From Chamaecrista fasciculata (lineage: Eukaryota; Streptophyta; Magnoliopsida; Fabales; Fabaceae), in assembly GCA_003254925.1 (NCBI GenBank), contig QANZ01052941.1, positions 159,600 to 223,599 of the forward strand: a DNA stretch of 64,000 nt. Reading direction: 5' to 3'. A program made the translations under genes and the position numbers. This document shows, in pieces, positions 25,701 to 36,673 of this stretch; position 1 is the stretch's first letter; the number at the start of each line of letters is the position of its first letter. A model generated the notes under the pieces. The model did not search any database. It saw nothing but the letters and a program-made list of their open reading frames with translations, and was not told the origin of the DNA.

Positions 25701-27708
25701 ATCTTCCGTCTACTATACTTAAAACTACCTCTAGAGGCTCTAGAACTTTGGGATGCCGATGCAAAACTAGCTCTAGAGGCTCTAGAACTTTGGGATAAGG
25801 GAGTTGCAGGAGATTCATATCCATTACTATCTTCTTCTCCAGATGAGTAATCCGGGCTTGACGTATCAGAATCCACAGAAAGTTCATGAATGAACTGGTT
25901 GAAAGAGGACACACCACTGTGTTTGGGAGGAGGGGATGAGAATGGAGACAAGGAAAATTGTATCAAGAGCAGCGTTCAAGATTAAAAGTAAACCAATTAA
26001 AAGGTTAGCTTAAGTCCATGAATTTTAGATAGGAAAAATTACCAAATTACCAATTCCAATATGCAAACTTACTTTTCCATCCAACGTGGAAAACGTGGTC
26101 CCCGGAAAGCTGGCCTGAGCTCCCAACCATGAATACCTTCAAGTATATTTGCTTTTCCAGGTAGCAAGGTCAACAAAAGTGCAGACACTCCATTAATCAG
26201 CCTCACGATATTGTTCAAAGACTCATAAGTAAATGTCTTCACTGACCTGAACTAAAAACCAAATGCAAATGTTCATTCTCTGGCCGTACAGACAATTTCT
26301 ATAGACAATTAAACAGGATCTTCCATGGCTTTAGAATATTGTGCAAAAATAGATAGTGCAACTTGCATCAAATTCAGAAGCATAATATTCCAAATTTCTT
26401 CAGAGAATATATTTTGAATTGACTGGCAACTCAAAGCTGTACAACCAACTGATCCAATGAGAAAACAGAATTTTCATTTGCACTGTTGATAATTGAGACA
26501 TACATACAAAACTGAAACAACTATTGAAGCAAATAAACTATTAAATGACTCAGTCAAAACACCTAATTCTGTATTCACTAAACAAAGGATCCGGTCTGCA
26601 ATCATCATGGTTCAGTACATTATATGATTACTCAAGTCACTCAGCTGATATGCATCTATGCTTTGCCCATCCCACAATTATTGTTATCCTAGCAAGGTTG
26701 CAAGATTTTAGTACAAGGCTAAATTGGGTTTCTCTCTTGATCATTTCCTGTGAAAGCTCCAATACTAAAACTTCAACGGTCGAAAAACAGCATTTTGATG
26801 CAAGTTAGTAAAACCCTGAGCTTTTTACTGCCTTGAAATCTAAAAAAGGTAGCACTTGTTGAAATATAAGCTCAACCATCAGCAACCAAATGTTCCATCA
26901 ATCAATTATAAAAAAACGCAACATGAAATCCCTGACCAAGTGTGAGACCATAGAGAACGTTATTCCTCTATATCTTTCAACTTCCAGCAAAATCAACAAC
27001 TGAGCAAATAATAACAAAAAACACTAAGGGTGGCTCCAGTGCACAAGGCTCCTACTAGGTGGGGTCTGGGAAGGGCCAAGATATACGCAGCCTTACTCCT
27101 GCTTTGTAGAGAGACTATTTCTAGGATTTGAACTTGTGACCTCTTGATCACCCAGCAGCAATCTTACCGTTACGCCAAGGCTCACCCTCTAATAACAAAA
27201 AAACACTGAAGCCAAAAAAAAATATATCACCTGAGGCATACTACATGGCTTTAAAGCAAAAAGGCACGCATATTTATTTACCTTTTAAAAAATTGCATCA
27301 AGCTTTCAACATTGTTCTGATAGCATCAAATCAGTCCGCGGTTTAACAGAACCCCACCCTTGAATGAAAAAAAAAAAAAAGAAAAGAAAAAGACGATACC
27401 CTTTGGACGGTAAAAATAAAAAATACTCGCAACCCATTGCTCTGAATCCAGAGAATTCCATGAAATAATCCAGACACGTAATCATATAGACTCAATGAAC
27501 GAATACATTCTAAGCATTAGCATTGAATAATTCACGCTACAACCCTCGTAACCTAACTTCAAGAAAAACACATACAAACATGGATACCAAATTCAATTAA
27601 GGAACATGCATATTCGAGTATCACAATCATAGATTATCAAACCATAATGACAAAAACATAGCCTTACTCTTTAGTGACAGCGAGGACGTTGTCAACCAAT
27701 CGTTGCAT
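22783..27708 (-). CDS. Alpha/beta-hydrolase, lipase-like protein, complete
   Basis: Large plant alpha/beta hydrolase related to acid/gastric lipases. Nine exons splice in phase: 27668-27708, 26073-26246, 25484-25916, 25086-25363, 24910-24978, 24311-24367, 24016-24068, 23850-23925 and 22783-23719 (2118 nt, 705 aa). The N-terminus MQRLVDNVLAVTKESVKTFT and the motif GWELRPAFRGPRFPRWMENG are typical of this plant subfamily. A Ser-rich linker is followed by a hydrophobic stretch, WIQYIMLWVLFPIKFLLGIP, that may anchor the protein in a membrane. The hydrolase part starts about residue 309 (YPYEAIHVITADGYVLLLER). The likely triad is Ser448 in HSLGG, Asp629 in GGQKDRV and His660 in YAHLDF. It lies downstream of the CCR4 gene on the same strand. 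From memory the Arabidopsis relatives are At1g18460 and At1g73920. Substrate unknown. Confidence 0.95.
25729..25796. repeat. 42-bp coding duplication in the lipase-like gene
   Basis: The 26-bp string beginning 'ctctagaggctctagaac' occurs at 25729 and 25771, a period of 42 bp. It encodes two copies of SQSSRASR in the Ser-rich linker (SQSSRASRASFASA, then SQSSRASRGSFKYS). The frame is kept. Confidence 0.9.
27026..27189 (-). mobile_element. Au-like SINE in the first intron of the lipase-like gene
   Basis: Read on the minus strand it starts GAGGGTGAGCCTTGGCGTAA, has a B box GTTCAAATCC and ends ...CACTGGAGCCACCCTT, which matches my recollection of the Au SINE family of angiosperms. It is flanked by direct repeats of about 17 bp (taataacaaaaaacact at 27009-27025; the same with one extra A from 27190). 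The insertion lies in the 1.4-kb first intron, antisense to nothing: SINE and gene share the minus strand. Confidence 0.88.
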
Positions 27709-28187
27709 CGATCATACGCTACAAAATTCCAGGTTTATAAATTCCGCCCCCAATCACTCGAGAAACGAAAAGAGAAATCAATCGAATAGGTATGTATATG
27801 AAATGAAATCAAGCAATAGATAACAAGAATCGAATCTCTATGGGAGCGAGCGTGCGTAAATTCAGATCCGATAAAAGGAAATGGAAGAAAAAGAATTTAA
27901 AACCAAGAATCTATCATCATCTGAGAGACGAAGATCGCAGGGACGAAAATGAAATGATCCCCTGAGAGGAGAAGTCGGTTAATGTCGGGGAAAATCCACG
28001 TGGACGATTGTGATTGGACAAAGTTGCGTTGTGTCGCCGTCCAGATTCTATATTGTTGTGGATTACGTTTACACGTATAGCGTGAATTTATTGGGAAGTT
28101 CAATAAATTCTACTGAATCTGTAGACGAATCTGAGTCGTTGAGGGAGGATGAATAAACGGTTCAGATTGGAAGTTGGACGGAGCGAT

Positions 28188-28250
28188 GACGTGGCCGTTT
28201 ATGCTTGAGAAATTTGGTGCCACGTGCCCACGTGTCGTGACTTACGTGGC
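28188..28250. promoter_or_regulatory. ACGTG (G-box/ABRE-type) cluster upstream of the lipase-like gene
   Basis: Four ACGTG cores in 63 bp: GACGTGG at 28188, the palindromic G-box CACGTG at 28221, CACGTGT at 28229 and TACGTGGC at 28243. The cluster lies about 480-540 bp upstream of the lipase-like start codon (27708, minus). Such clusters often bind bZIP or bHLH factors and act in ABA or light responses. Function here is inferred. Confidence 0.5.
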
Positions 28251-29587
28251 TTAGGAGGAGCCTCTTGCTTGAAATCTAAGAATTGGGTTTCACTGAAAAT
28301 AGGTAAAGGTTTTAATAGCTTCAAGATTAATAGATTATCTATTTAGTAATGACAAAAGTTTAGTAAAAATATGTGGAGATATCAGAAATAGAAATAGAAT
28401 ACAAGTCAACTTGGTGAAATGTTTCTTGTTTTATCATGAAACATGTGTGTGACAACTGACAACGTTTTCAATGTGGGATTTTGTAATAACGATAGCTCCC
28501 TGGTGAAAAATTTAATTTTTTGGCCAAGAATAAATTTTATTTCATTCGAATTTTAGCTCCATGGTAATTTTTTTTGTGATTAGGCATCTTTAAAAAAATT
28601 AATTTAATTACTTAGGATTTTTCATTTTTTCATTTAACTTTTTAGTTTAGGTAATATTTAAGACAACGCTATTTATTTAATTATTGAACTGAAATGACTA
28701 AATTAATTACAAAAAAGTTTATTAAGATTTGTTGAATTAAAATCAAACTAATCTAAATGAACGAATTATCAAGCTTTTATACTTCAGGCTCAATATATTG
28801 GGAGTGGATCTGCTCAATTATGGGAATGATAAAGTATGGTGAAGTATGAATCTCAACCATCCATTCCTTCAACCATCATCATTGGGAACAAAACTAGAAA
28901 TAGAATGGATGGTTGAGATTCATACTTCACCATACTTTATCACTCTCATAATTGAGCAGATCCACTCCCCAATATATTACAGTAACAGAAGTCACCTAGG
29001 AGAAGCTTTGCCGTGTTACAACAAATCACAGTATTAGTTCTTATAATTACCCTAGCTTTTAGTCTCGCCAAAAACTATGGAAAAAAATTATATAAAATAT
29101 TTTGATTAAAAGAATTGATTATATTTTGAAATATTTTTTTATATATGTCTGTTGTAAGATATTAAAGATTTTTCCAATTACAAAGCTCTCCAACAAAGAA
29201 AGTGATACCCTTAGTGTGAACTAATTTTTTTTCTATCTTAGGCAGAATTTGGCATAATATAAAAACTGCTGGAAAATTCAGATTAATCACTTAATGAAAT
29301 TTAGACCAAAAAGAGTACATGACTATCAATACTTTAATTACTATATGGAAAATACTTAAAAAATCGTTCTTACAAGCTTAATATTAGGTTATTCCATGAA
29401 TATAAGACATTTAAATATTTTTTACACTTCAACATAACATTTCCGGTATCACATTCCAATGTACTATCACCAGGCAAGTCTAAACCATTGCTGTTAAGAT
29501 CACTTGCAATATCTTATGCCTCTTTCAGTCTTTACATCATAGGCAAGATTCCACACTCGACAACATTGATCTAATCAAGCATAAAAA
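28251..29587. other. Spacer between the lipase-like and CCR4 genes
   Basis: No gene. It contains the Mutator-type MITE at 28800-28969, long A/T-rich stretches, and presumably the 3' UTR of the CCR4-type gene near 29400-29587. Confidence 0.6.
28800..28969. mobile_element. Mutator-type foldback MITE, 170 bp, with 9-bp target duplication
   Basis: Arms of 67 bp (starting GGGAGTGGATCTGCTCAATT) pair with only two visible mismatches around a loop of about 36 bp. Perfect 9-bp direct repeats CAATATATT flank it (28791-28799 and 28970-28978). A 9-bp duplication and G-rich termini fit Mutator-like elements. High arm identity suggests recent insertion. Confidence 0.92.
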
Positions 29588-32500
29588 TCAGATATCATCT
29601 CCAAAAACAATGCCAGAGCTGTTTTCTGACAAAAGATTGTCATGTTCTTTATTCTCTACCGCAGAAGATGCCGCTGCTGCTTCAACTATATCCGTAGTTG
29701 CATTCATAGAGGTAAGGGGGAAGGCAAATTCTGAAACCAAGGCCAAGTGATCGCTTCCCACTATCTATTGGTCAAGAAACAGAATGGTTAGACTTGGAGA
29801 AAAAACATAAAGATAGTTTTGTTCATGGCGAGTTTGATAGATTTTTCAATCCATTATATTTCAGAATCAGCCTCCAACTTCAGTCTTTTTGTATAAATTA
29901 GAGTACTCAAAGTCTCAAAGAAACAAAAGAACCATGACAATTTCATTTGTCACGTACGGACTCTACAAAAGTCTAAAACCTTGATTTTTTTTTTTCAGCT
30001 ATCTCTCCATAGTCCCCTCAAAGTGCTTAACAAATCACTCAGTCAATTTAAATGCTTCAAGAGTAATAATCTAATGTGGCATTGAATAGCAAAAGCAAAG
30101 TAGTAATACCTTGCATGGGAGGCCACCTGTTTTCAGGAGAATATCAATTGGAACAGTATCTAGAACTCTTGTAGGTATGATATTCTCCGAGTACCTGCAT
30201 CAAGAACAAACTTTGTTATTGTTTGTTTATTTTCATCATTGAGGCCACAACCAACATTCTCCCACAACAAAAGCCATTGATGTAACCTATGAAAGATGTT
30301 GGTTACCATAAGTAATCCACAGTGCCAAGAAACTTTGAGTGGTAGGAAGTTGCCACAGGTTCACCATTGAACCCCCGAGTTCTTGCTGAACCCTGAAGAT
30401 GTTGAATAGTTCATTGGAAGAAGGGAAGGAAATGATTCCCATTTTATGCTGACAATGACAGTACTATTTTGTTTTTCCCGTAGAGGAAGGATTCAGGAAA
30501 ATACTACTTAAAAAAGACAAGTTACAAAAGAATGATTCTATACCTTAACTGTAGCATAAGAACTGTTAAGTTTCAAGGGATGCACGACCCAATGACGCTG
30601 AGAATTTCCTGTAGCAACTATTATCTCTTCATTTGTCCAGCTCTTAAACAGTCTGGAAGGAAAAGCTTGTGAGAATAATACTCTGAAAAGACTGAGTAGC
30701 CTTAGTTCCAATTATACCTTAAAACAAACTTGCTTGCTACAAGTAATAAATACAAGATATTTGCAATCATCAGATAAATTATGGAACATAAGACATTATA
30801 AGGAATAGGATATAAATCTTTCATGAAAATGCAGGTCAAATCATATCAGAGAAGAGCATTAGTTCCTAGATAAATTAAATGGTCATAAGAAAATAATTTC
30901 TTAGTAGCTTCTTTAGAAAAAAAAAAGAAAAGAAAAAAAACTGCTGACAAAGATAACTTTAATACACACTATAGTAGAAAATAAATATATAATAGCAAAA
31001 GAAAAACTTAAAGGGTGGAGTTTGTATATATAAATGGTCAAGAAGGAAAACTAGCTGATTCAACAAGTGATCAAACTGAGGAGTCCATTGCGGTTGCAGT
31101 AGTTCAGCTTAAGTATGTGAATAAGTTAAATACTAATTCTCTACTATATAAACTAGCTTAAAAAATATAATAAATTTCCAGAACCAAAGGAAAAACAAAT
31201 TTACCTGTCCAGTAAAGCAAACGGATCGGCTGTCTCTTTTCTATAGCCTAAGACTTCAGCAGGATGACAACTTTTCTGTCCAGATAATTCCCTTCTGTCA
31301 TATAACATGATATTTAACTGCACGCGAAAACCACACATCCAATTTCAGGCAGAACAGAGAATACTTTCTAAGATTCATTACATGGTCTTAATTTCATTAG
31401 GAAATGCAAATGTATTTAACAAATAATGTTCACCTCCGATGACGATAAGAACTTGTATATTCCACTCTGTTGATGAAAAAAGGGGGAAATAGAAGAAACA
31501 GCAGAAGTGAATACCAAAAATTGAAAATGACAAAAGATAGGAACATTCTGGAGTAAGGAACCTGAGGGGTACTATTAAAATCACCCGCTAGCACAACAGG
31601 GGCACTGCTCCATTTCTCCGAGAGTGCCTGTGCTCTTGACAAAAATGAACGAATCTGAAAGTATCAAATATTTCAGTTCTAGAGAACATAACGTTTCTAG
31701 AGAGAAAAAAGAAAACTTGATCATGAATCTAGTGACACATAATGCAATAAATAATACTTGAAATATCTTATTTAATTATTTCCAAGAATACTTTTCAATT
31801 TAAATGGTCCCCATGAAAAATATACGTAAAATAAAGAACCTTGCAAGAATGTTAACTTCTGAAGATTCAAATGAAGGATGGTAAGAAAGTTTATTATTTC
31901 AGCTAGTTATTATAATTGGAATATCTGCAATAGAAACTGCAAAGCAACACAAGAAAACTAACTTGGCCTAGTTTTACTTCTCCTCTGTTTGGGCTATAAA
32001 GCACGTGAATGTTACCGATTAGTAGTCTTCTCGAGTCAGAGTTACACATCTGCCTGTACAAAAAAAGTCAGAAATACTAAGTATGAAAGACTGATTGATG
32101 TACACTATAACAAGATTTAGAAAAATAACAATAAAGCATTAAAAATATAATTATACTATATCTTGACACACGATTGAGATTATTTAGAAAATGATAAGGT
32201 CAAGGTAATCTATGGCATAGCTCCATAAAAAGCAAGATATAGCTAAAAAAACTAATGATGTAGCAGATCCCAGTCGGCAGCAACAAATTCTAGATAGGAA
32301 GAATTTAAATGTGTTCTATATAATTTCCTACAGCAAGTGATGACAACTACCAGAACAGCTTGACATTAAAAAAAATTCTCATGACTGTATAGCATCCTGA
32401 CCTTAGTTCATACAATTTAGGTAGGTCTAGAACCTCAAGCTTACAAATAGCTTAAAACCATGGCATGCATCAATATTTGATCAAGATTTACCCGCCGCAT

Positions 32501-34303
32501 ATCCACTACTATTGGGATCAAAGCCTTGTCTCACCACATGCATTGAAGTTAAAAGCTCTCTATGAAGGAGTGTGTAAGCATGTAGCTTAAATTTCAGCCC
32601 AAGAATTCGCTAAATTTCAAGGCTTAAAAGGTCATCGCAAAGACTTGAATTCTCTTGTTTTAGTGTTAGGAAGTAGGAACAGCAAATAATAATCCAATAT
32701 TTACCCTCATTTTAGGTGTGGGTAAAAGAATTTTCTGACATTTTCCTTGTATCTCTCTAGTCTCTGAAGTGGCTTTCCTATGCAATTACATGAGATTAGA
32801 AGCCCCCATATCCGTAAAACAAAACAAACAGTAAAACCGCTAATATCACATCACGAAGTTGAGCAACAAGAGATTAAAATCCCCCATATTCATAAGACAT
32901 AATGAAAAGATAGATGCTGATAACAATAAGGCATTAGTACCTCAAAAACTAAAAGTTGAGCAACATTATCACGAAGACCAATACCCTTAAATTCAATGCT
33001 CTCTCTTTCTAATAACCGGAACCTGAAAGATAGGAAAATGACTATGAAAAAATTATATCGATCAAAAATATTTAATAAGCAAAATTAACAATTAAGAAAC
33101 TAAACGATAATTTTCTTACTTATCAGCTTTCCAGAACATTGCACAACCATCAACTGTATTTCCAGTGCGTCTCTGCAACCCATTTTCACCGGTCATTAGG
33201 TTCTCAATAGTTGCTCTCCTTGACATTATGGTAAATAGACTAATTGCTTATAATAAAGTAATCAAACATAGTTTAAAATGCATCATGTCCTGATGGTACT
33301 CATAGGTTCTAATCTTGGCATATCAACGAAAAGACATAGCGGGTATAACTCATAAAACAAACTGTAGGTTTATACATTGACATAATATCCTTAATATAAT
33401 AGTAGTTCCCAAGCAATATATCAATGGTGAACAATAAAAGGCATCAAGCATCACCTTTAAAAAAATTCAATGGTTGAAAATATACCTTATATGATCCCGT
33501 GTAACCAGCTTTAACCAAAATGTTTGAGAGTTCAACGTACTTGTCCACCTCCTGAGAACACCATTATCCAGCCTATTATAAGCTTCTCGTTGAGCTTCAA
33601 CTCAAGCCAATCAGAAAAATTTTAAATCTCTCCAAAAACACCAAATACGAAAAAAATGACGATTTCTTACTTGTAAACATATGATATCCGGGTCCCATTC
33701 AAAAAGTTCTTTACAAATAACTCTCTTACGATAATCCCACTTCACGTAACTAGAAGGAACATTTAAGTACATATCTGCGTGCTTAGAAGCATTCCTATCC
33801 GCCAGTATGTTGTACGACGCCACAGTGAATCTTTCTGGAACACGCAAAACAATTGAAAAAGCATAGGTTATAATTTTTACAAACATAAAACATCACTCGA
33901 AGCAGCAATTGAATAACTAGTTAGTTGTGGAAAAAGAAAACATTTCCCTCACTCTACGCACACTCAAGTGACAAGCAATAAGCTAAATTTAAACCAATTG
34001 TTTGGCGGGAATTTCCCCCGAACCATGGAAGAATCAAAATGGCGGGAAAGGGGAAAAAAAACCTTGAGATGCGAGCGGTTGATCGGCTTCAATCCAACGA
34101 CGTTCAATTTCAGAGCGAGAAGGTCGCGATGATGATGATGATGATGATGATGAATCAGTGGAAGCATTGGAGCAAGTGGGGAAAGTGGTTTTAGGGTTGT
34201 TGCGAAAAACGAAGAAGAGAGAGGAATGAGAATGGCGATTGAGGGAGAATGAGGTGGCAGTAGGCAAGCGAACACAGAGGAAAGAGGAGTTATTGGAGGC
34301 CAT
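29588..34303 (-). CDS. CCR4-type exonuclease/endonuclease/phosphatase family protein (CCR4 homolog 5-like), complete
   Basis: Predicted Mg-dependent 3'-5' exoribonuclease/deadenylase of the CCR4 class, acting on mRNA poly(A) tails. Thirteen exons splice in phase: 34063-34303, 33671-33834, 33486-33551, 33120-33172, 32941-33022, 31963-32049, 31562-31654, 31434-31466, 31205-31317, 30544-30652, 30307-30392, 30110-30194 and 29588-29764 (1389 nt, 462 aa). Catalytic motifs: SYNILADRNA; Glu136 in CLQEVDKY; NIHVLYSPNRGEVKLGQ; Asp256/Asn258 in AGDFNSTP; and Asp409/His410 in the final SDHL. The N-terminus is Ser-rich with a codon repeat (SSSSSSSSS, from a GAT microsatellite at 34128-34153) and could be an organellar targeting sequence. 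The leucine-rich repeats of yeast Ccr4 are absent, as in plant short forms. The start at 34303 is the first ATG. The assignment to homolog 5 (At1g73875-like) is from memory. Confidence 0.93.
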
Positions 34304-34461
34304 CAATGAAGGCCAATGTTCTTGTGAGTTGTGAGAGCAGAGGCAAGTTTAGCGCCAGACCTTCTTCCTTTTCTTTATCCACTCACAAATCTTCCTCATC
34401 CTCTTCTCACCATGTTCTTTTTTTTTTTCTTTTTTTTCAAAAATTTGTAAATTGTAATATA

Positions 34462-34641
34462 TCTTATCTTATATGGCTCCACCCCTTTCTGGTCGTCCAT
34501 GTTTAAAATTATAGTCTATGAAATTAAAAATAAGAGAAAATTTACTATTTGGTCTCTCTTTCTTTACTAAGTTAACAATTTAGTCCCTTATTTATTTTAT
34601 ATACATATTTTCGTGCCCGTTAGGGCACGCAAAGCCTCTAG
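34462..34641 (+). mobile_element. 180-bp non-autonomous Helitron, copy 2
   Basis: Begins TCTTATCTTATATGGCTCC, ends with hairpin 'gtgcccgttagggcac' and 'gcaaagcctCTAG', and is inserted between A and T. It lies 159 bp upstream of the CCR4 start codon, so it may sit in or next to that gene's promoter. Confidence 0.88.
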
Positions 34642-34887
34642 TAATTTATATGATTTTAACCAAATGTTGGGATTTTTTAATTTGTAACTTTAAACTCTAA
34701 GATTAGTTCTTGCATTCATTAAAGTGTTTGTTTAGTTAAGTAACCGTTTAATTATTAAAAAAATATAATTTTTCTTTTAGACAAAATTAATTTGTTATTT
34801 TAAAAAATTAATTATAATATCTTTTTTTTTTAAATTGTAAAACTTGTCTTCTTCTTTAAGGTTTTTTACTAAAATAATATATAAAAA

Positions 34888-35067
34888 CTAGGGGCTTTGC
34901 GTGCCCTAACGGGCACGCAAATATGTATGTAGAATAAATAAGGGATTAAATTGTTAACTTAGTAAAGAAAGAGAGACTAAATAGTAAATTTTCTCTTATT
35001 TTTAATTTCATAGACTATAGTTTTAAATATGGACGACCAGAAAAAGGTGGAGTCATGTAATATAAGA
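34888..35067 (-). mobile_element. 180-bp non-autonomous Helitron, copy 3 (inverted)
   Basis: Same 180-bp element as copies 1 and 2 on the opposite strand: plus-strand text starts 'CTAGgggctttgcgtgccc' and ends '...tgtaatataaga'. Flanks are A and T in element orientation. With copy 2 it forms an inverted pair separated by 246 bp. Confidence 0.88.
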
Positions 35068-35069
35068 TT

Positions 35070-36248
35070 TATTAATTGACACAATACTCCAAGAAAAAAA
35101 TTGGCCTAGATAGAATACGCATTACAGTAGCCCATTTTTCATCAGTCCAACTAATTATCAAGTGTTACATGACACTTGATATTTAAATTAAAAAAATTAA
35201 TGCCTCAAAATCGTGCCTCTATTGCTCGATTTTGAGGAAAGGCCAACACAACTTTGTGTTGCGATGAAACTTTTTTGTTTTTTTATTAAATTTTTTACTT
35301 TGCAACAGTTTAAGTAAATTTTATTGTACAAATTTATTAATAAGACAAATATTTTATATAATAATAAGTAAGAAAATATACTTTGTTTAGTTAAGACTAA
35401 TTAATTTAAGGGTAAATTATACTTTGGTATCTTGTGGTTTTAAACTTGACACTTTGGTACCCTGTGGTATTCTCCATTATCACTTTGGTACTCTTTGAAG
35501 CTATTTTGTAATTTTAACCATAACAAATTTTGCAAAAATTACATATTGACCCCAACAAAAATTTCAAAAATTACAAATAGGTCCTTGGAAACATATTATC
35601 TAGGGACTAAAATGAAAACTTTTAAAAAAATTGGGGTCAATATGTATTTTTTGTAAAATTTGTTATGACTCCAAAGGGTACCAAAGTGTTAATGGAGAAT
35701 ACCACAAGGTACCAAAGTGTCAGGTTTCAAATCACAGGGTACAAAAGTGAAATAAGGTCAAACCATAGGATACCAAAATGTAATTTATCATAAATTTAAC
35801 ATTAGAAAATTAAAAAATTATAATAATTATAGAGAATATGATAATTACTTTTTTGAAAACTATTTTACAATCGATAATACTTTTAAAAGTTTTTTTAAGT
35901 CAACAAACTATTTTTAAGTTTTAATTAAAAAATAATACTAGCAGCAGTTTGTACCGTCGCAAAGAAGAAAATATAATAAAACAAATAATTCAGCAACAGT
36001 TTAAAATGTTGCAAAGTAAAATAAAAGCTACATCTATAACACAGCTGACACAAGTCCAGACTTGTATTAGCCTTGGCTCAAAATAGGGCCACAGTGACGT
36101 GATTTTGGGTCATTATTTTTTCTAAATTTAAATATCAGGTGACATATGATATTTGATAATTGGTTGAATTCAGATGAAAAATGTGTTACTCTAGCACTTA
36201 TTCTCATTTAAGTCAATCTTTTATTTTGGAATATTGTGTCAATTAATA
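35070..36248. mobile_element. Long-TIR non-coding DNA element (about 1.18 kb)
   Basis: The left end 'tattaattgacacaatactcc' and the right end 'ggaatattgtgtcaattaata' are inverted repeats. Similarity continues inward for roughly 150-200 bp: 'catttttcatcag' against 'ctgaattcaa...' context, 'caattatcaa', 'gatatttaaat', 'tcaaaatc'. No transposase ORF. Long TIRs suggest a Mutator-like origin, but I found no clear target duplication. Its left end abuts Helitron copy 3. Confidence 0.65.
35411..35790. repeat. Foldback element with 'actttggtaccc' modules, nested in the long-TIR element
   Basis: The left end 'ggtaaattatactttggtat' mirrors the right end 'ataccaaaatgtaatttatc'. Three successive modules ('cactttggtaccctgtggt', 'cactttggtactcttt', and the first) are inverted on the right as 'gggtaccaaagtg', 'aaggtaccaaagtg' and 'agggtacaaaagtg'. 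It lies wholly inside 35070-36248. Confidence 0.85.
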
Positions 36249-36347
36249 TATTTTTATATATTATTATAATTAAAAAACCTCTTCTTTATGTACTCACAAT
36301 CTTGTTTCAAATATTATATTGCCAAAATGTATTTTATATATATATAT

Positions 36348-36628
36348 TGTAAATAATTATGTTTGTGAATATTCAGTTATTCACATCTGTCTCTTGGTAT
36401 TCTCCGTGTTTAGAAGTTTGAGTTTTCCCTTAGTTTCTCTATGCACATGAATATCTTATCCTTTCATAATGTACATTAAGTTAGATTCATCTCCCTTGTA
36501 TATCCTTTAGCCTATAAATAGAGGCCTTAGGGTTTGATGTAACTAAGCAATTTTCAGTTGGATAATAAGAATTACACTCCTCCTACTTTTCTCTCAACTT
36601 TGAGTACTCTTATACCATATATTTTACA
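36348..36628 (+). mobile_element. 5' LTR of Ty1/copia element
   Basis: 281 bp, TGTAAATAATTATG... to ...ATATTTTACA, with inverted termini. It contains 'cctataaataga' (TATA type) near 36512. 'acacgttatcagcacg' follows immediately, the usual position of the primer-binding site. It matches 41411-41541. Confidence 0.9.
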
Positions 36629-36673
36629 ACACGTTATCAGCACGACTCTGAGCTTAGATATTGTTTAAATNCA

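Noticed and set aside
34034..34275. Second overlapping minus-strand frame in the CCR4 first exon (His-rich)
   Set aside because: The His run is the GAT microsatellite read in another frame; the Ser-run frame joins the conserved exon 2 in phase.
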